DNA of 33,091 bases from Chloroflexota bacterium (GTDB lineage Bacteria; Chloroflexota; Anaerolineae; Anaerolineales; Villigracilaceae): NCBI GenBank assembly GCA_016219545.1, contig JACRMH010000050.1, positions 1 through 33,091 of the forward strand, written 5' to 3'. Position 1 is the stretch's first letter. Each line of letters opens with the position of its first letter. This document shows, piece after piece, positions 8,662 through 17,431 of this stretch. Under the pieces are notes generated by a model. It was given only the letters and a program-made list of their open reading frames with translations. It was not told the DNA's origin and searched no databases. Both the position numbers and the translations under genes were made by a program.

Positions 8662-9546
8662 ATGGAAACTGTGGATTTCATGGGGCATGAATGCGTGGCC
8701 TTGGAAAACGAAACGATAAGATTATTGCTGTCACGGTCAATGGGTCCCCGCATTTTATCCCTGAGCCTTGGGGGCGGCGAAAACCTGTTAGCCGAGCTGC
8801 CCGATTTTGTAACCGAACACCCTGGTGTCGGGATATTTCATTTCTACGGTGGACATCGTTTGTGGCATGCGCCGGAAGAAATCAACCGCACCTACCTTCC
8901 TGATGATGCTCCTGTCAATATCTCTTCAATAGAAGGTGGATATTTGATGACTCAGGATGTTGAAATTAAAACAGGCTTGCAGAAATCAATTGAAGTATGT
9001 CTTGAAAAAAATTCGTCAAGAGTAGTGATCACCCATCGTTTACATAATCGTGGATTTTGGGACGTGACTTGTGCCCCATGGGCCATTACCCAGCTCAAAG
9101 TTGGGGGAATTGCCATCCTGCCGCAGGCATGTCAGAAAACCGGCGTACTACCCAATCGTTCTCTTGCATTATGGGACTACACAAATATTTCCAACCCCAA
9201 TGTTATTTTGGGAAGGAATTACATTATGTTGAATGCCAGGTCACAGGAACCTTTCAAAGTGGGATTCCCCAATCCGCGTGGCTGGCTGGCTTATTGGCTG
9301 AATGACACCTTGTTTGTGAAGCGTGCAAAATACGCAGCACAGTCAGCGTATTATGACTTCGGCAGTTCCAGCGAGTGTTATTGCAACGGTCAATTCCTTG
9401 AGTTGGAAACGCTGGGTCCTATTCAGACGATTGCCCCAAACGAATCTATTCCCCATGTTGAGACATGGGAATTGTATGGAAATGTGACTCGCCCGCGTGA
9501 CGAACAGGATGTACAGGCGCTTGTTGCTAGTTTGAAATTGGAGTAA
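8662..9546 (+). CDS. DUF4380 / aldose-1-epimerase-like protein
   Basis: A protein of 294 aa without a signal peptide. The motifs MGPRILSLSLGGGENLLAE and YGGHRLWHAPE are those I associate with DUF4380 proteins, which have a galactose-mutarotase-like beta-sandwich fold. I place the start at the ATG 8662 because GGAG (8649-8652) lies nine bases upstream; the longer reading from TTG 8647 has no such support. It sits between the GH3 and xylulokinase genes, five bases from the latter. A role in anomer interconversion of the sugars released by the glycosidases is plausible. The catalytic activity of the family is not established, so this is inference from fold and context. Confidence 0.65.
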   Translation: METVDFMGHECVALENETIRLLLSRSMGPRILSLSLGGGENLLAELPDFVTEHPGVGIFHFYGGHRLWHAPEEINRTYLPDDAPVNISSIEGGYLMTQDVEIKTGLQKSIEVCLEKNSSRVVITHRLHNRGFWDVTCAPWAITQLKVGGIAILPQACQKTGVLPNRSLALWDYTNISNPNVILGRNYIMLNARSQEPFKVGFPNPRGWLAYWLNDTLFVKRAKYAAQSAYYDFGSSSECYCNGQFLELETLGPIQTIAPNESIPHVETWELYGNVTRPRDEQDVQALVASLKLE

Positions 9547-9551
9547 TTGAA

Positions 9552-11048
9552 ATGGATTACTTTCTCGGCATCGATACATCCACAACATCCAGCAAGGCAT
9601 TGTTGATCGACTCAAATGGCGAAGTGATCGCGGTGGCGGCTTCGTCACACACGCTGCAAACGCCAAAGCCGCTCTGGTCGGAACAGAATCCGCTGGAGTG
9701 GTGGGACGCGGTGGCAGCGAGTATCAAGTCCGTTTTGGAAAAAGCAGGCGTGAGCGGGGAAAGAGTCGTCGCAGTCGGGTTGACGGGGCAAATGCATGGG
9801 CTTGTCCTGCTTGATGAAGCTGGCAATGTTCTGCGTCCCGCCATCCTGTGGAATGACCAGCGCACGCAGAGTCAATGCGATGAAATTCATAAACGAATTG
9901 GAAGAGAAAAATTTATTCAGATCACAGGCAACGTTGCGCTGACGGGATTCACCGCGCCGAAGATTTTGTGGGTGCAGGAAAACGAGCCCGAGGTGTATGC
10001 CAAAGCGAAGCACGTTTTGCTGCCGAAGGATTACATCCGCTTGAAGTTGACGGGTGAGTACGCGATGGATAAAGCCGATGGCGCGGGCACGGTTTTGTTT
10101 GACTTGAAGTCGCGCTCTTGGTCTGCGGAAGTGCTGAATGCGTTGAACATTGATTCTTCGTGGATGCCGCGCACATTTGAGGGAACTGAATTTACTGGAT
10201 ATGTGACTCAAGAAGCCGCTTCTCTTACTGGACTGAAAGTTGGTACGCCCATTGCGGCAGGTGGCGGCGACCAGGCCGCGCAGGCTGTTGGTGTGGGCGC
10301 AGTGGAGGCGGGCATTGTCGGGCTGACAGTGGGCACGAGCGGCGTGATCTTTGCAACAACTCCATCAGCGTTGATCGAACCCGAAGGCAGGCTTCATGCA
10401 TTCTGTCATGCGGTGCCCGGCATGTGGCACTTCATGGGCGTGATGCTTTCGGCGGCGGGCAGCTTGCAATGGTATCGTGACACGCTCGCGCCTGATATGA
10501 GCTTTGATGATCTTGTGAAGGAAGCTGGATCAGCGCCAGCAGGTTGTGAAGGCCTGTTATTCCTTCCGTATCTGAGCGGCGAGCGCACACCATATCCTGA
10601 CCCACTGGCACGCGGTTCATTCATTGGTCTAACGCTTCGTCACACTCGCTCACACATGACTCGTGCTGTGTTGGAAGGTGTTGCATTTGGTTTGAAGGAT
10701 AGCTTCACGTTGATCCAAAATGCAGGTCTCGGAGAAATTACACAAGTCCGCGCTTCGGGCGGCGGGACGAAGGGTGCGTTATGGCGACAAATCCTCGCTT
10801 CAGTTTTGGAAGCGGAGTTGGTCACGGTCAACACATCCGAAGGTGCTGCGTTTGGCGCGGCGCTGCTGGCAGGTGTTGGCGCGGGTGCGTGGGCTGATGT
10901 TCGGACGGCTTGCAAGGAAACGATTCACATCACAGGTCAAACACTGCCTGATAATGAACAAGTGAAGGTTTATCGAAAGATGTATCCGATCTATCAGGAT
11001 TTATATCCGACGTTGAAATCAAGTTTTGCGAAGTTGAGTTCTACTTAA
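9552..11048 (+). CDS. xylB: xylulokinase
   Basis: A 498-aa FGGY-family carbohydrate kinase phosphorylating D-xylulose to xylulose-5-phosphate with ATP. The N-terminal phosphate-binding segment is FLGIDTSTTSSKALLID (Asp8). GLTGQMHGLVLLD (77-89) carries the MHG typical of xylulokinases. GGGDQAAQAVG (237-247) supplies the catalytic Asp240. SGGGTKGALWRQILA is the C-terminal FGGY signature. Length is normal for XylB. The start ATG follows the previous stop by five bases, with GGAG in the end of that gene. Together with xylA it completes xylose entry to the pentose-phosphate pathway. Confidence 0.95.
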   Translation: MDYFLGIDTSTTSSKALLIDSNGEVIAVAASSHTLQTPKPLWSEQNPLEWWDAVAASIKSVLEKAGVSGERVVAVGLTGQMHGLVLLDEAGNVLRPAILWNDQRTQSQCDEIHKRIGREKFIQITGNVALTGFTAPKILWVQENEPEVYAKAKHVLLPKDYIRLKLTGEYAMDKADGAGTVLFDLKSRSWSAEVLNALNIDSSWMPRTFEGTEFTGYVTQEAASLTGLKVGTPIAAGGGDQAAQAVGVGAVEAGIVGLTVGTSGVIFATTPSALIEPEGRLHAFCHAVPGMWHFMGVMLSAAGSLQWYRDTLAPDMSFDDLVKEAGSAPAGCEGLLFLPYLSGERTPYPDPLARGSFIGLTLRHTRSHMTRAVLEGVAFGLKDSFTLIQNAGLGEITQVRASGGGTKGALWRQILASVLEAELVTVNTSEGAAFGAALLAGVGAGAWADVRTACKETIHITGQTLPDNEQVKVYRKMYPIYQDLYPTLKSSFAKLSST

Positions 11049-11052
11049 TCTC

Positions 11053-11170
11053 GTCATTGCGAGGAGGGTGCTCTTCCCGACGGCACTTGCGCCGCACGCC
11101 AGTGCAGGTGAGCAATCTCCGAAATTGTGAACGAGATTGCTTCGCCGCAAAGTGCGCGGCTCGCAATGAC
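11053..11170 (+). repeat. 118-bp dispersed palindromic repeat (GTCATTGCGAG type)
   Basis: GTCATTGCGAG (11053-11063) and CTCGCAATGAC (11160-11170) are perfect inverted ends. An inner pair, AGCAATCTC (11111-11119) and GAGATTGCT (11133-11141), forms a second hairpin. Sequences of this type, with CGTCATTGCGAG ends and GCAATCTC cores, recur as intergenic repeats in many bacterial genomes. It fills the whole gap between xylB and the GH94 gene. It happens to stay open in frame with the latter for 44 codons, which can mislead start-site calling. Confidence 0.85.
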
Positions 11171-11188
11171 ATAAACCATCGAGGCATT

Positions 11189-13675
11189 ATGCGTTACGGT
11201 CATTTTGATGATTCAAATCGTGAATATGTAATCGAAACTCCTGAAACCCCTTTGCCGTGGATCAATTATCTCGGCAGTGAATCTTATTTTGGATTAATCT
11301 CCAACACCGCAGGCGGATACTCCTTTTATAAGGATGCACGGCTGCGACGTTTGACTCGCTATCGCTATAACAACGCTCCATTGGATTCTGGCGGACGGTA
11401 CATTTATCTGCGCGATAACAAGGGCGAGGGGACCTCACCCCTACAGTGGTCCCCAACCTGGATGCCGACACGGACGCCGTTGGATTTTTACGAATGCCGT
11501 CATGGCATGGGGTACACCAGTATTCGCTCAAAATTAAATGGAATCGAATCGCAGACTCGCTACTTTGTGCCATTGGGCGAGAACCTCGAAATTTGGGAAT
11601 TGACCCTCACCAACCAACGCGACGAAGCTGCGGATCTATCCGTCTTCTCTGCGATTGAATTCAATCTCTGGGATGCGATGGACGACGCGACAAATTTCCA
11701 ACGCAATTATTCCATCGGACAAGTTGAAGTCGTGGACGGGGTTATCTATCACAAGACCGAATACCGCGAACGCCGCGATCACTTCGCTTATTTTGCCTGC
11801 TCTGAAAAACTGACTGGCTTTGATACACAGCGTGAAGACTTCCTCGGTTCATATCGTGGATGGGATTCTCCGAAAGTCGTAGAAACTGGTCAATCGGCAG
11901 ATTCGATCACGCATGGCTGGCAGCCAATTGGATCACACCACGTCAAAGTCCAGTTGAAAGCGGGAGAACAAAAGAAGATTATTTTCATTCTCGGATATCA
12001 CGAAAATCCGAAGGATGCGAAGTTCGACCCGCCTGATTCGCAAACTATCAACAAATGCACCGTGCTTCCAATCATTTCCAAATACTTGAAGGCAGACGAA
12101 GTTGAAAAGGCGTTTCAGGGGTTGCGAGTCCATTGGGAACAATTGCTGGAGAAATTCCAGGTCACTACGCCTGATATGCACACGAATCGCATGGTCAATA
12201 TTTGGAATGCGTACCAGACCATGATTACCTTCAATATGAGTCGCTCGGCTTCATATTTTGAAAGCGGCATCGGGCGCGGCATGGGATTCCGCGATTCAGC
12301 GCAAGACCTGCTTGGTTTTGTTCATCTTATTCCTGAACGGGCGCGTGAACGCATTTTAGATTTAGCGGCAACCCAGCTTGAAACTGGCGGGGCGTATCAT
12401 CAATATCAACCGCTGACCAAACGCGGCAATAATGATGTCGGTTCAGGCTTCAACGATGATCCGTTATGGCTGGTGTTGGCAGTGACCGCTTATATCAAAG
12501 AAACTGGTGATTGGGGTATTCTTGATGTGCAAGGGCCCTATGATAATCAATTGGGTTCAGAAAAATCGCTTTATGATCATTTACAGCGTTCACTGCAATA
12601 TACGCTGGATCGTCTTGGTCCACATGGTTTACCTTTGATCGGTCGCGCGGATTGGAATGACTGCCTCAACCTGAATTGTTTTTCGGATACGCCCGGACAA
12701 TCTTTTCAAACGACAACGAACAAAGATGGCAAGGTGGCAGAGAGCGTTTTCATTGCAGGCTTGTTTGTGCTGGCGGCGAAGGAAATGGCGGGGCTGAGTA
12801 AAAAGTTGGAAGTAAAAGGTGAGAAGCAAGATCGCAACTTTTTACTTCTCCCTTCTCACTTTTATCTTGAAAAAGCAACGGAAACGGAAAAAATCATTTG
12901 GCAACACGGCTGGGATGGTGAATGGTTCCGTCGGGCGTACGATGATTTTAGTCACGTGCTGGGTTCAAAAGAAAATGATGAGGGGAAAATATTCATCGAG
13001 CCGCAGGGGATTTGTGTAATGGCTGACCTGGGCGTGGACGATGGCCGCGCAGAAAAGGCATTAAATTCTGTTGATGAGCATCTTGCTACTCCGCACGGCA
13101 TTGTTTTACAACAACCGGCTTTTAGCAAATATTATTTACATTTGGGTGAGATCTCATCCTACCCGCCTGGCTACAAAGAGAACGCCGGGATTTTCTGCCA
13201 CACCAACCCGTGGATCATGATCGCGGAAGCAAAGATCGGGCACGGGGATAAGGCGCATGATTATTACTCGCGCATCAATCCATCGGCGCGGGAAGAAATT
13301 AGCGATCTGCATAAATGTGAGCCTTATGTCTATGCACAGATGATCGCAGGCAAGGATGCAGCGACGCACGGCGAAGCCAAGAATTCATGGCTCACCGGCA
13401 CAGCGGCATGGAATTATGTCGCCATTACTCAATGGATACTCGGCATTCGCCCAACTTATGATGGCTTGCAAGTCGCGCCGGTCATTCCGTCAGCTTGGAA
13501 AAACTTTGAAGCAGCTCGCAGTTATCGGGGAGTCCGATACGAGATTCAGGTCGAGAGACAAGGCCTAGGCAACGAGGTCAAGCTTGAAGTGGATGGGAAA
13601 CCCATTAATGGGAACATCATCCCAATACCGGCTGAAAATACAAAAGAAGTTTATGTGCGAGTTACGATAATTTAA
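11189..13675 (+). CDS. cellobiose phosphorylase (GH94)
   Basis: An inverting phosphorylase that splits cellobiose with phosphate into glucose-1-phosphate and glucose in the cytosol. It is 828 aa from the ATG at 11189 (GAGG at 11181-11184); upstream codons belong to the palindromic repeat. MRYGHFDD, WINYLGSESYFGLISN and FYECRHGMGYTSIRS mark the N-terminal beta-sandwich domain. GRADWNDCLNLN (Asp488 and Asp491) is the GH94 catalytic segment with the general-acid aspartate, and HGWDGEWFRRAYDD follows. WLTGTAAWNYVAITQWILGI near the C-terminus is also typical. Close resemblance to known cellobiose phosphorylases favours that specificity over cellodextrin or chitobiose. Two short palindromic insertions (about residues 79-85 and 539-560) look like repeat invasions kept in frame. 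Confidence 0.93.
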   Translation: MRYGHFDDSNREYVIETPETPLPWINYLGSESYFGLISNTAGGYSFYKDARLRRLTRYRYNNAPLDSGGRYIYLRDNKGEGTSPLQWSPTWMPTRTPLDFYECRHGMGYTSIRSKLNGIESQTRYFVPLGENLEIWELTLTNQRDEAADLSVFSAIEFNLWDAMDDATNFQRNYSIGQVEVVDGVIYHKTEYRERRDHFAYFACSEKLTGFDTQREDFLGSYRGWDSPKVVETGQSADSITHGWQPIGSHHVKVQLKAGEQKKIIFILGYHENPKDAKFDPPDSQTINKCTVLPIISKYLKADEVEKAFQGLRVHWEQLLEKFQVTTPDMHTNRMVNIWNAYQTMITFNMSRSASYFESGIGRGMGFRDSAQDLLGFVHLIPERARERILDLAATQLETGGAYHQYQPLTKRGNNDVGSGFNDDPLWLVLAVTAYIKETGDWGILDVQGPYDNQLGSEKSLYDHLQRSLQYTLDRLGPHGLPLIGRADWNDCLNLNCFSDTPGQSFQTTTNKDGKVAESVFIAGLFVLAAKEMAGLSKKLEVKGEKQDRNFLLLPSHFYLEKATETEKIIWQHGWDGEWFRRAYDDFSHVLGSKENDEGKIFIEPQGICVMADLGVDDGRAEKALNSVDEHLATPHGIVLQQPAFSKYYLHLGEISSYPPGYKENAGIFCHTNPWIMIAEAKIGHGDKAHDYYSRINPSAREEISDLHKCEPYVYAQMIAGKDAATHGEAKNSWLTGTAAWNYVAITQWILGIRPTYDGLQVAPVIPSAWKNFEAARSYRGVRYEIQVERQGLGNEVKLEVDGKPINGNIIPIPAENTKEVYVRVTII
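11422..11440 (+). repeat. short palindrome inside the GH94 gene
   Basis: GGGCGAGG (11422-11429) is complementary to CCTCACCC (11433-11440) with one mismatch. It encodes an extra GEGTSPLQ-like stretch before the conserved WSPTW, where I would expect only a residue or two. It resembles the intergenic hairpin at 5011-5036. Its origin as an insertion is inferred. Confidence 0.4.
12813..12865 (+). repeat. inverted repeat inside the GH94 gene
   Basis: TAAAAGGTGAGAAG (12813-12826) faces CTTCTCACTTTTAT (12852-12865), complementary apart from one extra base. A further TTTTTACTTCTCCC lies between them. The stretch encodes EVKGEKQDRNFLLLPSHFY in a region that is a variable linker in the family. The low-complexity A/G versus T/C content differs from the rest of the gene, which suggests a repeat that entered in frame. 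Confidence 0.5.
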
Positions 13676-13678
13676 TAA

Positions 13679-15043
<1,365 letters not shown>

Positions 15044-15046
15044 TGT

Positions 15047-15197
15047 ACGTGAATAATGGATAATGTTTCTGTGTCTTGCTGAGCGCCGCTTTTCAGGCGC
15101 GAAGCATCTCTTATCTCGCTTAGAGACCCTTCGGTCGCGAAGACCACGCTCCCTCAGGGCGACACATTTATGTTTTTTACTTATCCATTATTGACGT
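15047..15197. repeat. 151-bp nested inverted-repeat element
   Basis: The outer ends ACGTGAATAATGGATAA (15047-15063) and TTATCCATTATTGACGT (15181-15197) are 17-bp inverted repeats with one mismatch. Inside lies a second palindromic unit beginning TGTCTTGCTGAG and ending CTCAGGGCGACACA, with GAAGCATCTC, GAGACCCTTCGG and CGCGAAGACCACG between. This resembles widespread GTCATCCTGAG-type intergenic repeats. No transposase is encoded. It lies directly after the GH1 stop codon. Confidence 0.7.
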
Positions 15198-15265
15198 TAA
15201 TATAAGATCTTAATAAAAAAGTGCCCTGCAAAAAATTCATAAACCATGGTCATACATGATAATGC

Positions 15266-15310
15266 CACACTTCTCATGATTAAAAATCATGAGAAGTGTG
15301 TTTGTTTTCA
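15266..15310. terminator. strong bidirectional terminator between convergent gene blocks
   Basis: CACACTTCTCATGATT (15266-15281) pairs perfectly over 16 bp with AATCATGAGAAGTGTG (15285-15300) around an AAA loop, followed by TTTGTTTTCA on the plus strand. It ends the plus-strand sugar operon. On the opposite strand it lies just beyond the stop of the 42-aa gene (15332), so it can serve both directions. Confidence 0.88.
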
Positions 15311-15331
15311 TAGCCAAGAATGGGGATGTAT

Positions 15332-15460
15332 CTAATAATTTTTTTGAGCAACACTTTCTTTTGAAATTAAAACCTGGTGCAGTTTGCCATACACGAACAT
15401 GATCGGATAAACCAGTAAGGTAAGCAAATCCATCACGATAATGAGGAATTTCAGTTTCAT
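15332..15460 (-). CDS. 42-aa single-span membrane protein
   Basis: A small gene with a good AGGAG eight bases before its ATG. The product begins MKLKFLIIVMDLLTLLVYPI, runs as one hydrophobic helix over residues about 4-24, and ends in a short polar tail (SKESVAQKNY). I do not recognise a family. It lies 28 bases after the unrecognised 219-aa gene and just before the shared terminator, so it is the last gene of a minus-strand unit. Its function may be tied to the coiled-coil lipoprotein upstream. Confidence 0.65.
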   Translation of the reverse strand: MKLKFLIIVMDLLTLLVYPIMFVYGKLHQVLISKESVAQKNY

Positions 15461-15488
15461 TGATACTACTCCTGCATAAAGCCTGAAT

Positions 15489-16148
15489 CTATCCGACCGC
15501 CTGATCGAGCAAACTCTTGATATGTTTGATCTTCAGCCGCTCAGCTTCGTGCTCCGCTATTCGTTTGTTGAATTCCTCCCTGTCTATGATCACGATTTTC
15601 GGCAGTTCCCTGGCAGGTTGATGTAAGGCGGCATCATCCCTAAGTTTTATATCGTCAAAGACTTTCAAGAATGCTCCCACACCCTGCTGCACCAAGGCCT
15701 GATCATCAATAATCGCAACCTCCACAGGCGGAACCGGAATAGACTGGGGCAATTCGGCGTAAACCACCCTGACCATAAGTTTGCCGTCATCAACGAAGGG
15801 GAAGTCAATGTGCGTTGGTAATTTGCCGAGTTGACCACGGTCCAGGATGAAAGCGTAGCGGGGGCCATTGCTGTTGCATGATACTACTTGCAATTGCAGT
15901 TCGTTTGCGAGGTCATGCAGCACGCGCGGATCGAAGTAATCTCTAAATGGGATCGAGGTATGTGTGGCAATATATCTGTTGCTGAGTACGCCAAACAGGA
16001 CGATCATTCTGGTTTCCGGATCCTGTGTTAATCGCCAGCGTTTAAATCGCGGCATGAGTCCCCATTTTTTCAGGACCGCTGATACCTTACTTCGGATCAG
16101 GCGGGTCTGTTGAACATACTGCTGCGAATCAATTGTCTGTACTATCAT
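15489..16148 (-). CDS. unrecognised 219-aa protein, translationally coupled
   Basis: I do not recognise this family. The start at 16148 (MIVQTIDSQQYVQQ) is supported by an AAGGAAG just upstream and by a 20-base overlap with the end of the coiled-coil lipoprotein gene, a sign of translational coupling. A longer reading to 16619 is only the shadow of that gene. The product has no signal peptide or membrane span. A middle part (RYAFILDRGQLGKL, then DGKLMVRVVYAEL) looks like an alpha/beta domain, and the C-terminus is a charged helix (EEFNKRIAEHEAERLKIKH). A cytosolic partner of the membrane protein encoded upstream is the simplest inference. Confidence 0.6.
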   Translation of the reverse strand: MIVQTIDSQQYVQQTRLIRSKVSAVLKKWGLMPRFKRWRLTQDPETRMIVLFGVLSNRYIATHTSIPFRDYFDPRVLHDLANELQLQVVSCNSNGPRYAFILDRGQLGKLPTHIDFPFVDDGKLMVRVVYAELPQSIPVPPVEVAIIDDQALVQQGVGAFLKVFDDIKLRDDAALHQPARELPKIVIIDREEFNKRIAEHEAERLKIKHIKSLLDQAVG

Positions 16149-17091
16149 CTTCTTCCTTCTTGTCATGATCCAGTAATTTTGTCTTGACCTCATCAAGCCA
16201 TTGGCCCACCTCATCTTCAGGCGTGGTGAGTTGATAAGCATTATCATTAACGTCACTCTCAAGATGCGGCAGGGAATCGTAATGATGTATGATTTCAACT
16301 GCCGGCGTCTGGAATTTGTCAACAGGATTTTCGAGGGCCCGCTGTCTGGCTTGCTGGAGTTTTTGCCAGCGCCAGATCCCCCAAAGAACAAGGATCGCGA
16401 ATAGCAGAACAAAGACCGGGAAGCACCACATCCAGAAAAAAGCAATTGGACCCTGTCTTTGTTCATCACGCTGGCGTGATTGATCGGTATACCATTGGGA
16501 TGTTGCGGCGGCAGCCTGTGTTTGCGTTGCAATATTTTCAGCAACAGCTGTCTGAGTGCCGGAGGCCAGGTCATTCTTGCTTTGCTGAGTGATGATTGCC
16601 AGCGCACCTTGTGTTCCAACCGCCTGTGTCACTTGCAGATCGTACTGTACCTGGGTCTGCCGGAGAGCGTCCTGGGTTTGGGCGGCGCCTTGTGTAGACC
16701 CTGCGGAAACCAGGGTCGCCTGTGCATTGGCGCGCGCAACTTCTGCGGTAGCTGCGATCTGGGCCACAATGATATTGGTATTGTTTTGCGCCTGGGTCAT
16801 GGCTGCATCCAAAGTTGCGTTGGCAGAATCTACGGTTGCCTGCGCATTGGCGCGTGCAATTTCAGCGGTGGCTGCCGCCTGACTATCAGCGCTGGATTTC
16901 TGCTGAGTCAGCGCGGCTGCCAGAGTTGCCTGGTCACATGCTTCGCAGGACACAATCATCAGCGCTGGCGTAGCCAACAACATTTCCTGCCCGGTTGTGG
17001 ATGGAGTCAACGTGACTCCATCACAGGCAGATAAGGTCAGCAATGCCAGTATCAACATGCAAAAAGTCAGGGTGCTTTGTTTGTGTCCCAT
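16129..17091 (-). CDS. lipoprotein-like coiled-coil membrane protein with internal repeats
   Basis: A 320-aa protein with no clear family. It begins with a lipoprotein-type signal (hydrophobic stretch then LTLSAC, Cys23). A long alanine/glutamine-rich, probably coiled-coil segment runs from about 50 to 205. It contains two imperfect repeats, AEIARANAQATVDSANATL and AEVARANAQATLVSAGSTQ. A tryptophan-rich transmembrane helix follows (about 217-245), then an acidic C-terminal tail ending KKEEDDSTDN. The topology would place the coiled coil outside and the tail in the cytosol. A lipobox together with a second membrane anchor is unusual. The downstream gene overlaps it by 20 bases. No good ribosome-binding site was seen. 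Confidence 0.7.
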   Translation of the reverse strand: MGHKQSTLTFCMLILALLTLSACDGVTLTPSTTGQEMLLATPALMIVSCEACDQATLAAALTQQKSSADSQAAATAEIARANAQATVDSANATLDAAMTQAQNNTNIIVAQIAATAEVARANAQATLVSAGSTQGAAQTQDALRQTQVQYDLQVTQAVGTQGALAIITQQSKNDLASGTQTAVAENIATQTQAAAATSQWYTDQSRQRDEQRQGPIAFFWMWCFPVFVLLFAILVLWGIWRWQKLQQARQRALENPVDKFQTPAVEIIHHYDSLPHLESDVNDNAYQLTTPEDEVGQWLDEVKTKLLDHDKKEEDDSTDN

Positions 17092-17140
17092 TTGTTTAGT
17101 GGTCCAGGAAGATAAAGTTTCTCATCAAAAGGCTGGACAG

Positions 17141-17299
17141 TTACAAAACGCCCAGTAAATTCAAAATGACGAGAATGATGACGATCACGAGCAGGGTGTG
17201 GATAGCGTTGCCACTACGTGGAATGCCAGAGAAGACATTCGGGCCAAAATATCCAAGCAACCATAGTACGAGCAGAATTACGATGATCCAGGTAAGCAT
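17141..17299 (-). CDS. lmo0937-family small membrane protein
   Basis: A 52-aa very hydrophobic protein (MLTWIIVILLVLWLLGYFG...) with two membrane spans separated by the loop NVFSGIPRSGNAIH. The pattern matches the small lmo0937-type proteins found beside stress genes in many bacteria. GGAG lies seven to eight bases before the ATG. A second copy with the same layout is at 28284-28436. The gene is preceded by a leader element of the recurring hairpin family (17332-17406) and is the first gene of a unit leading into the coiled-coil lipoprotein. The biochemical role is unknown. Confidence 0.8.
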   Translation of the reverse strand: MLTWIIVILLVLWLLGYFGPNVFSGIPRSGNAIHTLLVIVIILVILNLLGVL

Positions 17300-17331
17300 T
17301 AGATTTCTCCTTTTGGGTTATTTAGTTCTAC

Positions 17332-17406
17332 AATTCATCTTACGATAAACACTCCCCGCTCACATCCTGCGGAGGGGGAGTGTTTTTCTCCGCCACTTGG
17401 GGGAGA
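17332..17406 (-). promoter_or_regulatory. recurring leader element, copy A
   Basis: Read on the plus strand, AACACTCCCC (17348-17357) pairs with GGGGAGTGTT (17375-17384) around a loop holding CATCC, and TCTCCGCCACTTGGGGGA follows at 17387-17404. On the minus strand it becomes the 5' leader of the lmo0937-like gene, with the hairpin edge 48 bases before the start. The stem and the tail block are nearly identical to copy B. Confidence 0.75.
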
Positions 17407-17431
17407 CGGTTTAAGCAAGCAACAAGCGGAC

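Noticed and set aside
11057..11188. 44-codon N-terminal extension of the GH94 protein
   Set aside because: The added residues are a translation of the palindromic repeat at 11053-11170. The family N-terminus (MRYGHFDD) begins at the ATG 11189.
16149..16619. 157-residue N-terminal extension of the 219-aa protein
   Set aside because: It is the out-of-frame shadow of the coiled-coil lipoprotein gene. Composition is unlike a protein, and the ATG at 16148 has a ribosome-binding site.
16480..17034. 184-aa cysteine-rich open frame on the plus strand
   Set aside because: It is antisense to the repetitive coiled-coil gene. Its Cys/Gly repeats are the reverse reading of Ala/Gln codons, with no start signal.
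17348..17384. Leader copies as plain Rho-independent terminators of the upstream genes
   Set aside because: On the coding strand no T-run follows the hairpins. They sit at the ribosome-binding site of the next gene, and copies share loop and flanking blocks, which simple terminators would not. Copy E could still double as a terminator.
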